A DNA stretch of 64,000 bases, from the NCBI GenBank assembly GCA_030770425.1, contig JASJFT010000145.1, positions 50,145 to 114,144 of the forward strand, in the 5' to 3' direction. The notes beneath the pieces were generated by a model that saw only the letters and a list, made by a program, of their open reading frames with translations, did not search any database and was not told the origin of the DNA. Position numbers and translations under genes: made by a program. Each line of letters starts with the position of its first letter. Position 1 is the stretch's first letter. This stretch comes from Darksidea phi. Its lineage: Eukaryota > Ascomycota > Dothideomycetes > Pleosporales > Lentitheciaceae. Below, piece by piece: positions 46,571 through 57,542 of this stretch.

Positions 46571-47379
46571 CGTAATGTCCGTTCTCAGCTCGATCGGGCT
46601 TCCCAAGTGACTTTGGAGAAGGGCACAGGAAGGCAAGGCTGGGGCCAGTGAAGTCCCAGTTGTTGCAGACGGACCTGCATCATCTTATTCGCAACCGAAT
46701 TGCGGGCTCTCATCCCCGCTGCCGTTGACTTCGGCATCCAAGGCACCGAAGATCCAGGTGCGTATCGTTTTGCGGGCATTGCTTATCCTGCGTCACCGGC
46801 AGAAGGTACGATAGCGGCGGCAGCTCGAGGTTGCGGTGCTTCTCAGCTGCCTGATGTAGCAACGGTCGTACAGAAACCAAGTCGCGCAGCGGGGTATGTT
46901 CTTGGCGGCTGGAAAAAGAAGGGTGTGATAGTCGTTTGACCTTGGCATACATCATCAAAAAGACGGCACGCCTGATGTAGAAGCGTAGATAAGCATTGCG
47001 GTGAGTCTGACCCGCCGTTGGCGTGTGGGGTTGTCCACTAAATTGGGGGATAAAAGCGCCACATCCCTGTGACTTCGCTGCAGTGCATTGGATGAATATC
47101 CTCTCAAGAAGCAACATCTGGACTAAAATTGTGGAATTAAGCTATCAGTTTGTCCTCCTAACTACCGTTCCGATTGCGAACAGTTGAGAGCTATCCAATA
47201 AAAAGAAACATTTGGGTATTCGTAAGCGTCGTCGTTTGATGCTGCCATAACAGCTATGAAAATATGCCCATTACAATCATACCAGAGTATAAGAGATGAG
47301 AGGGAACATAAAGAGGTGCCTGCACCAAAACCAGCCAGCCAGTCCGACCAGATACATAGTCCTTGGAAATGAGTCCCGC
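46571..47379. other. Intergenic region
   Basis: About 810 bp; short ORFs only. It should contain the promoter of the minus-strand M28 gene at its left part. Nothing else is seen. Confidence 0.45.
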
Positions 47380-48126
47380 TTATGGCCTGTACGGTGGCGG
47401 GGGGTCGCTGGGGTCGTCCTCGCCGAGCGCCGTCGACTCTGACGGCGCATAGTGCGCCTGTCCCGGCTGCTGCCCCTGCTGCGGAGCATACGTCTCCCAG
47501 TTATCGTCGATGGTCTGCCTTCCAAACTGCGGACTAGCATATATAGGTGTAGTAGGTGTAAGCGGCCTAGGTCCCAGCGCAGGACTCGAGACGGAGAAGC
47601 CGGTGTTCGAATACGGGGATTGGGGTATCGGCGAGAGACTCGAAGAGGATTGTCGCGGAGGTAGGGCAGGCGGCTGCTCTGCGACGTCGCTGGGTCGGTA
47701 GCCGTTCGCGATGGGCATTCTCGAAATGGTCGCGAACGAGTCGGCGCGTTGGAGGGGTTGTATTATCAGCGGGGGAGGCTGTTGCTGTGGTTGTTGTGGT
47801 TGCGGTGGGGGTACTGGTCTCCGTGGTATGTGGAAGGACTGGGTATGGGGTATCGGTGGTGGTCGAGGCTGAGCATAGTATTGGGGTTGAGGCTGCGGCT
47901 GCGGCTGTGGTTGTGGTTGCGGAGCGTAGTACGCATACTTTTGCTGTGGTATTTGCACCGGCTGCTGCTGGTATGGGTAGTATGACTGCGGCTTCGCACT
48001 GGGAAAGGTGTTGTATCGACGCTGCTGAGCCTCGGCCTCCAGCTTCTTCTTCTCGTTCTTGTTTTTGTGGTAGCGGTGCAGTAGGTAGCCGCCAGCTACG
48101 AATTCTAGCCCGCCAAACACCACCAT
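47380..48126 (-). CDS. PQ-rich membrane-anchored protein with a C-terminal PPxY motif
   Basis: Single exon, 248 aa. It starts MVVFGGLEFVAGGYLLHRYH, a short hydrophobic segment followed by a Lys-rich cluster (KNKNEKKKLEAEAQQRR), which suggests one N-terminal membrane anchor with the rest cytoplasmic. The centre is a Pro-Gln repeat (several PQ dipeptides in a row), then proline-rich (RPPPIPHTQSFHIPRRPVPP, also ALPPRQSSSSLSPIPQSP). The end PSDPPPPYRP holds PPxY, a WW-domain ligand recognised by Rsp5/Nedd4-type ubiquitin ligases. A role as ligase adaptor or sorted cargo is inference. The protein is mostly disordered. Confidence 0.7.
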   Translation of the reverse strand: MVVFGGLEFVAGGYLLHRYHKNKNEKKKLEAEAQQRRYNTFPSAKPQSYYPYQQQPVQIPQQKYAYYAPQPQPQPQPQPQPQYYAQPRPPPIPHTQSFHIPRRPVPPPQPQQPQQQPPPLIIQPLQRADSFATISRMPIANGYRPSDVAEQPPALPPRQSSSSLSPIPQSPYSNTGFSVSSPALGPRPLTPTTPIYASPQFGRQTIDDNWETYAPQQGQQPGQAHYAPSESTALGEDDPSDPPPPYRP

Positions 48127-48792
48127 GTTGGAAGTATACTGCTTTCAGCTAGGGGACACGGAGTATGAGGGGTGGGCGAAGATGGTGAGGAGTCGAGGAA
48201 AAGAACAGAGGGCGCGTTCGCGACATATCTGTTGGTGGTGGCTCAGCCTCCTCAGGCTCACACGGAGCTGGAGAGCAATTGGTGCCGGCCAGGTCCGGGG
48301 CGTGGCGGAGTCGGGAAGGCGCACTCAAGGCCAGCCAATCACAACGCGAAGCTCGTTCAAGCTCGTTCAAGCTGGTCCAACGGGCGAACCCGTCCAAACT
48401 TAATTGTCACCTCATGGCGCGAAGTCTCCCTTCTCAGCCCAATGATGCGAACTTGTGCAGAACAAGTGTGCCCTCGCGTTTGAGGTTTTAGTGGAGACGG
48501 GAGGAGTGCGACACCAAGGCGGTGGGGAAGCCGGCCTAGTTTTCGGCCAGCCTTTCCGCTAGTGGTACGCGGAATTCACGCGTCAGCATAAGCCGAATCT
48601 TCAAGTTATCCCGCTGCTTGAGAAGCGACTTTTTCCTCGATGCCAAGAGCAATTCTAACTGGAACTTGCATCAGGATCTATGCTTATCAGGGTAGGTTTA
48701 ACCCCCTACGACTGGGGTCCAAAAGTTAACTCCCTCCCTATAACTTATCCGCAACTAGTTGATTGGCTCCTGGACCACAATCGTCACCATGC
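48127..48792. other. Intergenic region
   Basis: 666 bp, with a small tandem duplication agctcgttca at about 48351-48370. Several short ORFs lack support. Confidence 0.45.
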
Positions 48793-51057
48793 CTACTCAA
48801 GACCATGTCGTTCCCGAATCAAAATAGCGGCCTGGAAGAGTCGTTGTATCAGTAATCGCTGCGAATTGTTCGAGACAGGGAATTCACCTTCTCCGCTACG
48901 GCATACACCGTCGAACTAGTGTGCGATGCCGGAATCAGCGGCATGACGCTAGCATCCACGATGCTCAGCCCTTCAATACCGTGAACCAACAGATCCGGCC
49001 CTACCACACCCCCAAGATTCCTCGGCATCATCGCGCAAGTACAGCACGGATGTGAGAATGTCGGCATGAGAAGGCTCCTGAGCGCGTCTCGTAGTTCGGC
49101 ATCAGTTGTCGCATTCGCGCCGGGACTTAGCTCCACGGGACTGAGCTGTTGCATCGGCGCGCTTGCCATCAGCTCCCGGCTGATGCGGAGAGCTGCGATC
49201 AAGGTTTCTAGGTCTGTTGGGTCGGCGAGCGTGCCGAAGTCGACGACGGGTGGTTTGAACGGGTCGGAAGAGTTGAGGGAAACGGAGCCGCGGGATAACG
49301 GCTTCACGAGCGTGAGAGGCATCGCTGTCGCGCCGTTCCATTTTATCTCTTGCACAGGAGCGAGAGTGGAGTTGTAGAGTTTTAGCATCAGTGATCGCTG
49401 AGCTTTGTAGCCCGCTATGACTGTATGGTCAATGCCGTCGGTGTAATGACTTGATACTTGTTGTGACGTTGCAAGGTCGACGATCCTCTGATAGTCAGGG
49501 GTAAGCTCACGTAAGGAGAGAAACGCAACTGTGTTGCCACCCTGGGTGACGATAGTGTAAGGTCCCTGGCGCTTTGACCAGTAAAGCTCGAGTTGTTCTG
49601 CCGCGTATGTGGCGTTGGATGTCAACATTCCAATGTTCGGTATAGGTATAGACTGGACTAAAACGAGACTGGTTGTCAGCTTTACGTTGGGATGTGGCCA
49701 GGGGGGAGAAATAACGCCATTGACACATAGTGCACGGTGTCCTTTCTAGCACTCAGTTGGGTACGGGAGGTTCTTACAGTCATAAACAGGATATAAAGTC
49801 GGGTGGTCTTGAAAATTCTGACCGACCCCTGGCAAATCGCATACGGGCTCTATTCCGAGCCGACGGAGAGACGTTTGGGGCCCAATTCCCGAGAGCTGGA
49901 GGATTTGAGGCGAGTGAACACTCCCTGCAGCGAGGATGACTTCCTTGGTGGCTGTGACTGTTTTGACTTGTCCAGATTCACGAGGGGAGAAAACAACGCC
50001 AACCGCCCTTGCTTCTTCTACGATAATCTTATGGACGACATTGTTGGTTAGAAGGTGATAGTTCGGCCTTGATTGGATGACACGGTCGTAATGCGCGATT
50101 CTGGAATATGACCGTGTCTCGTCCTTGGGATCTAGAGAGCTTGGGGCCCAGAAGACTCCGGTCTTACTTCCTGCACCGGGATCCTTGGGTGTTGTGAGCC
50201 CTAAGCTGTACCACCCTTCAAAGAAAGATCCTGCATCTAACGTTTAGCACGAGTCTGGCTGTAATGTTCCGGAAAGACGTACTGAGGTAAGGCCACTGGA
50301 ACACGGGGTAGCTAGACTGAACTGGCCCCCCGAAACCATGTGCCGATTCGTCCCAGGATATGTTCCAATCCCGAGCAAACGCTTCAGCAGCAGGCGTGAA
50401 ATTTTCGCTCTACCAAAACATTAGGCACCGCTTTGATAATGTGAAAGTTTATCTGCTGCCGTCTCCACATCCACATAAACCTACCTTCTTGAAATATGGC
50501 AGGAGATCGTCCCACCCCCAGCCAGGATTCCCCAGCTCCTTCCACGCATCATAATCCGCAGCAGCGCCTCTATCGAAGAACATGCCATTGACAACCGTTC
50601 CCCCTCCCACCACCGCCGCGGCTGGAACCGTAAACGTCCGGTTCTTCAATCCCCGTTGGGGAATGCTAGTGAGATTGAAGAAATATGGGGACGTAGTCAG
50701 ATTCAAGAGACCGGGGACAAGTACGGCCGGCTCGTGCTGATCAAGCGGGCCGTATTCTATCACGAGCACCGAAGCTGCACCACACGTCAGATCGACTGGT
50801 AAGGCCGGAGTGTAGTTTTGTTGGTGTCCGGCAGAAGGGTTTCAAAGGGTGAGCAAAATAGCGAAACTATACCGACTCTCGTGATGCTCCGTCAGACGAT
50901 CTGCTACCGTCAACCCGCTCGTTCCACCACCGATAATTACGAAATCGTAAGAGGGTCTAAGCTCAGTTTCTCGCGTGATAATAGTCGCATGCCGCAGCGA
51001 TGGAAGTGCGAATGAGCTCTGGAGCAAGAGTGCAATTGATAACAATTGGGTAAGCAT
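48793..51057 (-). CDS. GMC oxidoreductase, secreted (six exons; one splice site uncertain)
   Basis: Exons 50877-51057, 50485-50774, 50283-50409, 49778-50215, 48888-49657 and 48793-48831 on the minus strand give 614 aa in frame. MLTQLLSIALLLQSSFALPS is a signal peptide. FAD-binding motif SYDFVIIGGGTSGLTVADRL follows; then TVPAAAVVGGGTVVNGMFF (GMC signature 1 region), ILAAGSVHSPQILQLSGIGP (signature 2), and the C-terminal catalytic region HPCCTCAMMPRNLGG and SHTSSTVYAVAEK. The last 39-nt exon supplies AAILIRERHGLE, the usual ending. The acceptor of exon 4 is ambiguous: the better CAG at 50232 would cause a frameshift after four codons, whereas the AAG ending at 50216 keeps frame but drops five family residues. 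The donor at exon 1 (GTCGGT) is weak. Substrate could be an alcohol, a sugar or an aryl alcohol. Confidence 0.85.
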
Positions 51058-51820
51058 CTTGTCGTCGTAACGGTAGTCAGACGTACACGAAGATTTATCG
51101 TGTCCTAGAGCTAAATATTTTAAGAAGCTTGCTTTAAGTCTAAAACCCCGCAAAGTTGAACACTAGCAAGGATTACTAATGATGACTGATGGTGCTGCCG
51201 TATCCCTGCATCCAGATTGCTACAGTAAAAGAAAAGTAAAATAAATATAAAATCAAAAGGAAATAAAAAGCTAGCTTTTAGAGAAAAAGAGAGAGGCGCA
51301 TTTAGAGAGGAGGTTAGCGTTTATTTATGGCCAAGTCAAAAGCGGCGACTCGCCTCGCTTAACCACACGATGCCCGGAATAGAGCCTTACAAGCGATCGC
51401 GATCGCGTCAACTGCTTCTGTAGCGAAAGTATTTTTTTTTATGTATGGATGGGCTTAAGAGCCTCATGATCCGTGGATGACTTTAGCTCGCTACCAAGCT
51501 TGACAATGACTCTTCTCAACCATCGAAGTAGAAGTCCTCTTCGGAAACTGGGAATACGCCGGGGTCTGCCAGGGATCAATACAGGATGGATTAAAGAAAT
51601 AATGCATTAAGCGGTTTTCTCCGATTGGCGGTATTTCCTGTGGCGGAACGGGTTTACAATGGTACTCTCCATTCGGCGCCGGCCCGACCTTTTCCAGTGG
51701 CGGAAGGCAGGTGCAAAGAGTATTTGTGCACGAAAGTTCGTGCGACTGAACGTCGACGAAATTGGATATGTCCCGTAGGAACTAGAACAGCTATTAGAGG
51801 ATGATGGGGGCAGGCAGAGG
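51058..51820. other. AT-rich intergenic region
   Basis: About 760 bp. It contains an A-rich purine stretch (51225-51310) and a T9-10 run at about 51431-51440. No gene is seen. Confidence 0.45.
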
Positions 51821-53308
51821 CTAATTTGAGAGCTGGTCAACAGAACTTATAGAGCCACGTACCCTAACTAGTTTCAGACGCTGAACATTCCGGAATGGAT
51901 CAGACAAACGCCACCGACTTCGTCGTAGAGCATAAGTATGATGTAAGAGTTGGAAGAGAGATGGATCAGAACCAACCTTCCGGAGGTCCAGGTGGTGAAG
52001 CTTGGTGCCGTATTCACTGCCATTGATACGGCGGAGAAGATAAGCCGGCTTTATGGGTTTAATATCCCTACCCATGCTGAATGAATTATCTACGACGCTT
52101 AGAGGAAGGCTATCTTCTTCTGATAGACTCTTCGGCATCGTGGATCGAAACGTAGTCCCGAGTCTGTGAGATTCCCGTGCCGAATGAGTCCCCGGTCTCC
52201 AGGTATCACTATGCCCGATTTGACGTTCGCCGGCGGGGCTTTCTGCTGTATCGCATGGACCCACATTCAGACGCCTTTCAAGCTCTCCTACTGCTCCTTC
52301 TTCGGTTCCGAGAAAGTCGTCATACAAAGCTTCTTTGGAGGTAGGCTAAAACCAGCGAGAGTGGTGATCATCACAGTAGGAAAGTACGCTTACGCATGTC
52401 CAGAAGATCCTCCACTTGCCTGAAGTCGGGTGCGTGTTTTTCAATGCGACTGCCACAGATGGTCTCAACAATTGGTAGATCCAGAAGGTTAGTGGTGATA
52501 GCGATTGCACAATCCGCCACGGGAATCGCGTAAGCAGGCCAATATGTGTCACTTGGTGGCCGAGCAGATCGTCCATTGTCAAGAAGCCTCGGTTACAGTT
52601 CGGGTAATCGTAGAGAAAGGGAGCCTCATTGTGCACGGCTAGAAGATGTCGCATATAAGCTCGTTCGTTTCGAAAGTGATAATCTCGAAAGGCTGGGCAG
52701 TCTTGGTGATGGCAATGTATGCCCCACCATGTTGACCTGCGGATGCCTCTCCGAATTCTATGGGCTCTGAACAGATGATCGTCTAGATCTGTGCTCCGAA
52801 ATTGCCTTCTCTCTTGGGAGCAAAACACGCAATGCGCCGTTGGTCGGTTCTTATGCCTTTGCTCGTGGTCATTAAAGGAAGCGAGAGACGAGAAAGCTTC
52901 GTCACATCCCTCGTCCGGACATCTGAATGCTTTGTGAAATGTGTGTCGTGCATGTCTGTCTAGGCTTTCGTTATCCTTGAAACTTTCGCCACAGGCATCA
53001 CACAACCATGAAGTCTCTGTCGGGGTCTCAAGACCCACTTCCGCGGCGTTTATGATAGGAGTTGGGCCAAATTCGTCATGCTCAAAAGTGCTGAAGGATC
53101 CGATTTCCGCACTCCTGTCGGTACCGATAATGTCTGCTATCAACTGAGCTGTGTTATCGGAATCGACGTGGGAGACGTGAGTGAAGCGTAAACTGGACTA
53201 TCGAATGGATCCGAGTCGGGTGAATATAATCCTAGCGGAATCTATTAGTACTGAGGAATAACTTATAATAATTATGCAGAGAATCGCCAACGAACCTAAA
53301 CCAGACAT
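51821..53308 (-). CDS. C2H2 zinc-finger protein (four exons)
   Basis: Proposed exons 53296-53308, 53194-53231, 52394-53143 and 51821-52345 on the minus strand give 441 aa, beginning MSGLGLYSPDSDPFDSPLIA. The first exon has only 13 nt; the first intron holds TACTAAT and the third (GTAAGC...TTTTAG) is 48 bp. Fingers in order: CDACGESFKDNESLDRHARH, CPDEGCDEAFSSLASFNDHE, CVFCSQERRQFRSTDLDDHL, CHHQDCPAFRDYHFRNERAY with H-x5-H, and a fifth (YDYPNCNRGFLTMDDLLGHQ) that seems to have Tyr in place of the first Cys. Probably DNA- or RNA-binding. The C-terminal part has no domain, and the last ~50 residues could instead belong to a retained intron (donor GTTGGT at 51980). Confidence 0.75.
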
Positions 53309-54805
53309 CAGGGCTGCTACGGACTTATCTAACTAGGTACGAACGACGAGGTTTAAGCGGCACACACAGGAATCTGACAGGCAAGAGTCATCGTTGTAGT
53401 AAGTCTTTTCGCTAAATGTCCCTATGCAGAAGGGGCTACTTATATTTGCTGTTCTGTGAAAGAGCAGAACGCGATGTTGAAGCACAGCCGCAAATACAGC
53501 GGCCGAGCCACCATCCAGCGCTGCGGGGGCAGTGCCAGTGTGATTTCTGATCGGTGTATGGAAAGCCTTAAAGTGCTCGTGTAACACACTGACATTCCAT
53601 GACTTGACCCCTCGTATCAGGACTACGCGGCAGCTCAACTACCACTCACGTTCACTGTCCGTATCCCATTACGGCCACGACGCGGCCACGTGGACAAATT
53701 CTCCTAACTTTTTATCGCATACAGTAAGGTCTTGAATAAAAGGCAAAACACTAGTAGGGGTTTGTAAGATCCCACTATGAGCGAGTGGTTGGACGAGAGC
53801 GATCAAGGCTATCTATTAATCTGATTGGACGCGCTTTTTTATTTCGTTTTTCCAGGAGGAAAGCTATATTACTTAACTATACTATTAGAGTACCACATCA
53901 TGGCACCCCTCGCAGCCATGCAGTAACGTAAGCCTCAGGTTACGTCTGCAACCAACAACCTTTTGGGTTATTAGGCGAGTTTGACAACGCGATGGCTGCT
54001 ACTCGTTCGATATCTATAGACTAGTACTAATACAATATTCCTATACACGCCATAATCGAATAGTTCACGTCGAAAAGCACCACTAATTCAACCATCCGCC
54101 AGAATCGTAGATGGAGGGACAGGTGGTGGGAGGCAGGATATACTTGGGCTTCTAAATTAAAAAGTCCCTTAGAGCTACGGCTACATCGACGTGGTTGTTA
54201 ACCGTCGCATGTCGTGGTGGAGATTCACGGAGCCCGCTACTATCGAAGGTAGCTAAACATGCTCATGTGAGCCGCTTGTCCAGATGCGACCATTCTAAAT
54301 TGTCAAAGAGTCATAAGGATGACTGACTACCAATTCCGCTTCTTTTCTGAATGTCTCAATCCTATTAAGACTCATCGTTGCATTAGAGCGGGGCCCCATT
54401 TGCGTTGATGACTCCCAAACTGTGCCCCGCTAATTAGTTGCACCTTCCCTTCTGGGTTGTTTCTCCAACCGAACTCCGTACTTGCCCCACGCCGAATGCC
54501 TTAGGCGAGACGACGAGACGAGAGCATAAGAGTGATACGTACATGGCGCACAGCCTTTGCGCATACATCTTGCATGTAGAACTATGACTCCTCGATAGCC
54601 GTCTTTGTTTTCTTGGAAAGGTCATCTGCAGTGCACACCGTTCAGCCCTCTGGAAGCATCCCAATGGTCGGCGGAGTTCCACTTGAAAGCCGGCACATAG
54701 TTTTGTGCCGTGTGCCGCTCCAATGTGACTATAAAACAACTAAAATCGGGTGTAAGCTATTGGCTTTAGAGCTACAGCTTCAACCTCTTCCCTTTCAACC
54801 TCGCC
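53309..54805. other. Intergenic region
   Basis: 1.5 kb between divergent genes. Only short ORFs are present (one of 101 aa at 53333-53638 without features). The region 53700-54300 is AT-rich and could be a decayed repeat. Confidence 0.45.
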
Positions 54806-56035
54806 ATGTCTCAAGCTACCACTACCTCATCCACCACTCCCCGCCAGCGCATCCGAGAACTACTGCCCACAGTATATCTTGGTCGCTACAGCACTGGACC
54901 GAAGAACAGCTTGACCGACATCCCCGGTGTACTCGTCTCTACGCAGTCAATCCACGAGTCGCCAACTTACCCAAATGCGCCGGCGAACTCCATCAACACT
55001 GGCCTCACCACTATCCTTCCCCGCAAAGACTGGTTCCACAAAGCGTGCTTCGCAGGCGTCTTCCGCTTCAATGGCTCCGGTGAGATGACGGGCAGCCACT
55101 GGATCGAAGAGACTGGCTTGCTCCACTCACCTATTGTCATCACTGGGAGCTTCGGCGTCGGCTCAGCCTACAACGGTATCTACGAATATGGAATCCGTGA
55201 GTACACTGATAAGGAGGGCAAGGCAGACTGGTTCCTCCTCCCGGTGGTCGCTGAGACCTTTGATGGGTATCTGCATGATGTTACCAAATTCGCGGTAACG
55301 CCTCAACACGTGGTCAAGGGAATCGACGAAGCGAGCGACGAAGCAGTGAAGGAGGGAAACACGGGAGGAGGAACGGGCATGATATGCCATTGGTTCAAGG
55401 GCGGCACCGGATCCAGCAGCCGCGTCGTGCCCGCCGACAACGAAAAGTCTTACACCGTCGGTGCGCTCGTGCAAACCAATTACGGCGCAATGCGGGACTT
55501 CAAGATCGCCGGCGCGCCTATTGGACGTCTCATCTCTGAAGAGCAGGAACGGAGGTTGAAGGAGAATCCAGACGACCCCGAGCTGCTCGCTCAATCGCAG
55601 CTCTTTTTCAAAGTCGCCAAAGCTAAAGACGAAAGAGACGGAAGTATCATCATCATTCTCGCCACCGATGCACCTTTGCATCCTACACAACTCCAGCGCC
55701 TCGCGAAGCGTGTAACGGTCGGCCTCTCGAGGGTTGGCGGTTGGGGTTCTAATTCCTCCGGAGACGTCTTTCTAGCGTTTTCTACGGCCAATGAGTTGGA
55801 CGTGCAGACCGTCACTGCGGCAGGTAGGAAGGTTGATCCGTGGAAGCCGCGGGAGGTGGGCGTGGACATGGTGGACGATATGACTATCAACGCCTTGTTC
55901 GAAGCGAGTGCTGACGCGGTGGAGGAAGCGATTCTAAATTCGGTCTGCATGGCGACGACGATGAACGGCTTCAACGCGAAGCTTGACGCAATTGATCTAG
56001 AGAAGGTCAAACAACTGATGGAAAAGTATTTGTAA
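54806..56035 (+). CDS. S58 (DmpA-type) aminopeptidase
   Basis: Single exon, 409 aa, start [20 protein letters not shown]. Family S58 proteins are L-aminopeptidase/D-esterases or beta-peptidyl aminopeptidases that cut themselves before the nucleophilic Ser. Here the nucleophile segment is [16 protein letters not shown] near residues 313-328. Other family blocks: [13 protein letters not shown] near the N-terminus, [49 protein letters not shown] and [18 protein letters not shown]. The C-terminus ([20 protein letters not shown]) is complete. No signal peptide is evident, so the enzyme is probably intracellular. Substrate is not predictable from sequence. Confidence 0.9.
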   Translation: MSQATTTSSTTPRQRIRELLPTVYLGRYSTGPKNSLTDIPGVLVSTQSIHESPTYPNAPANSINTGLTTILPRKDWFHKACFAGVFRFNGSGEMTGSHWIEETGLLHSPIVITGSFGVGSAYNGIYEYGIREYTDKEGKADWFLLPVVAETFDGYLHDVTKFAVTPQHVVKGIDEASDEAVKEGNTGGGTGMICHWFKGGTGSSSRVVPADNEKSYTVGALVQTNYGAMRDFKIAGAPIGRLISEEQERRLKENPDDPELLAQSQLFFKVAKAKDERDGSIIIILATDAPLHPTQLQRLAKRVTVGLSRVGGWGSNSSGDVFLAFSTANELDVQTVTAAGRKVDPWKPREVGVDMVDDMTINALFEASADAVEEAILNSVCMATTMNGFNAKLDAIDLEKVKQLMEKYL

Positions 56036-56304
56036 GAGGCACTGTTGGGGGGTGTATGACCATTTCTTGCGCACTGTCGTCGACCCGTCAGCATGCAGCT
56101 CAGACACTCTCTAATAGAATCAATATTGTTCGGCTTCAGCTTACCGCGCCTTCAAAGGTTGACAGTAAATTCAGTAGCGTATGCACCAGTCTATAAGTAC
56201 CGCTGCTCATCAAAGCCATCTATTGCGACTTAAAGAGCTTCATATTCCAACAGATCCCACCTATACTCATACACGACTACAACCACAACCTCACACTACC
56301 CTAC

Positions 56305-57542
56305 TCACCACACCTCCCCGCCAACCTTCACCGGCAGACGCAGCACCCTCAGACCCCCCTCAGTCACCTCGGGCAGTTTCCCACCCCTAATATTAATCTG
56401 CAGGGATTGATGCAACAACCTGGGTGCCGCCAGCGCCCTATCGCGCTCCATCCGCATAGCCGCAAACGCCTCCTCACCAATACCGCTCTTGACATGTTTA
56501 TTCAGCTCTTTATGCTCCTTGACACTCATCCAAGGCACCGGTTCCGTGCGTCCGTTTGGCGGGTAATCATGGCCTGTCCAGATCTTCACCTCATCCGGCA
56601 GCGCGAGCAGTTTCTGCGCCGAGTGCCAGAGCTGGTTGACGCTACCGCCGGGGAAATCGCAGCGCGCGGTGCCGATGTCAACATGGAAGATTGAATCGCC
56701 GCAGAAGACGTTGTCTTTACAAAATCAGCACGCTTTCGTACCGATGGCGACGGTGGCGCGAACTTACCTCCAATCAAATAGCCTAGATGATCCGGCGTGT
56801 GACCCGGGAGATGCATGGCAGTAGCCTTCAACCCCCCAATCTCAAACACCTCGTCGTCATCAAAAAGTTTATCGAAAACATTCTCGTACTCCGTGGTTGG
56901 AATCCCGTATCTCTTCCCAAACCGCTGCTGGACCTGGCCAATGCGCTTTCCTATGCCAATGCGCGGCCGGTATTCCTGCCGCTGCGTGAGCTGCTGCTGC
57001 AGATACGATGCAGCAGTTAGGTGGTCGGCGTGCGCGTGCGTTTCGAGGATCCGGTCGATTTTGTAGCCCTTCGTCTTGACTAACTCGAGCAAGGCGTCTG
57101 CAGATGAGGTAGTGATGGCTTGCGTGATAGGGTCGTAGTCTAGGACCGGGTCGATTATGGCGGCGGCTTTTGTGGAGGCGTCAGCGACTATGTATTGGAA
57201 TGTTCCTGTTGTGGGTTCGAATACGCTGGTGATGGTGGGTTCTTGGGAGGCTGTGGTCATGGTGCTGTGTGGAGCTCGCTGTTGGGGTTTATTGGGAGGG
57301 ATTTGGAGAGACATATGGGCGGCGCGCTGGAATAGAGTGTTTGTTTTGCGTTCGCTGGTTAGGATCTTCGCGGATGAGGATGTTTGGAGATGTGTCGTTT
57401 TGGAGGTCTGCTGGTGAAGTGTGCGGCTTTGGATACATGGACTGGACGGTCTGGGTTTGATATCTCCGAGTCGCGAGAATCTCTGTGAGGTCTTGGGTAG
57501 GTCTTTTGTCGCTTGGCAATGGAAAAGTCGAAGGTTCTTCAT
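56305..57542 (-). CDS. Persulfide dioxygenase-like (ETHE1-type) metallo-beta-lactamase-fold protein, likely mitochondrial
   Basis: Exons 56768-57542 and 56305-56714 on the minus strand join in frame to 394 aa; the intron is 53 bp with a GTAAGT donor. ETHE1-type enzymes oxidise glutathione persulfide to sulfite in mitochondria. Metal-binding THAHADH is at residues 168-174, MHLPGHTPDHLGYL follows, and exon 2 brings CGDSIFHVDIGTARCDFPGG and IWTGHDYPPNGR. The N-terminal ~95 residues are Arg/Ser/Thr-rich without acidic patches early on, resembling a mitochondrial presequence; ATGs at residues 77 and 95 would give a cytosolic form. It is divergent from a sulfide:quinone oxidoreductase 870 bp away, supporting a sulfide-oxidation role over glyoxalase II. 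Confidence 0.88.

Noticed and set aside
47749..48152. Leu/Trp- and Val-rich plus-strand ORFs
   Set aside because: They are antisense shadows of the PQ-rich gene at 47380-48126.
53333..53638. 101-aa minus-strand ORF
   Set aside because: No domain, no splice context and a composition like the flanking intergenic DNA.
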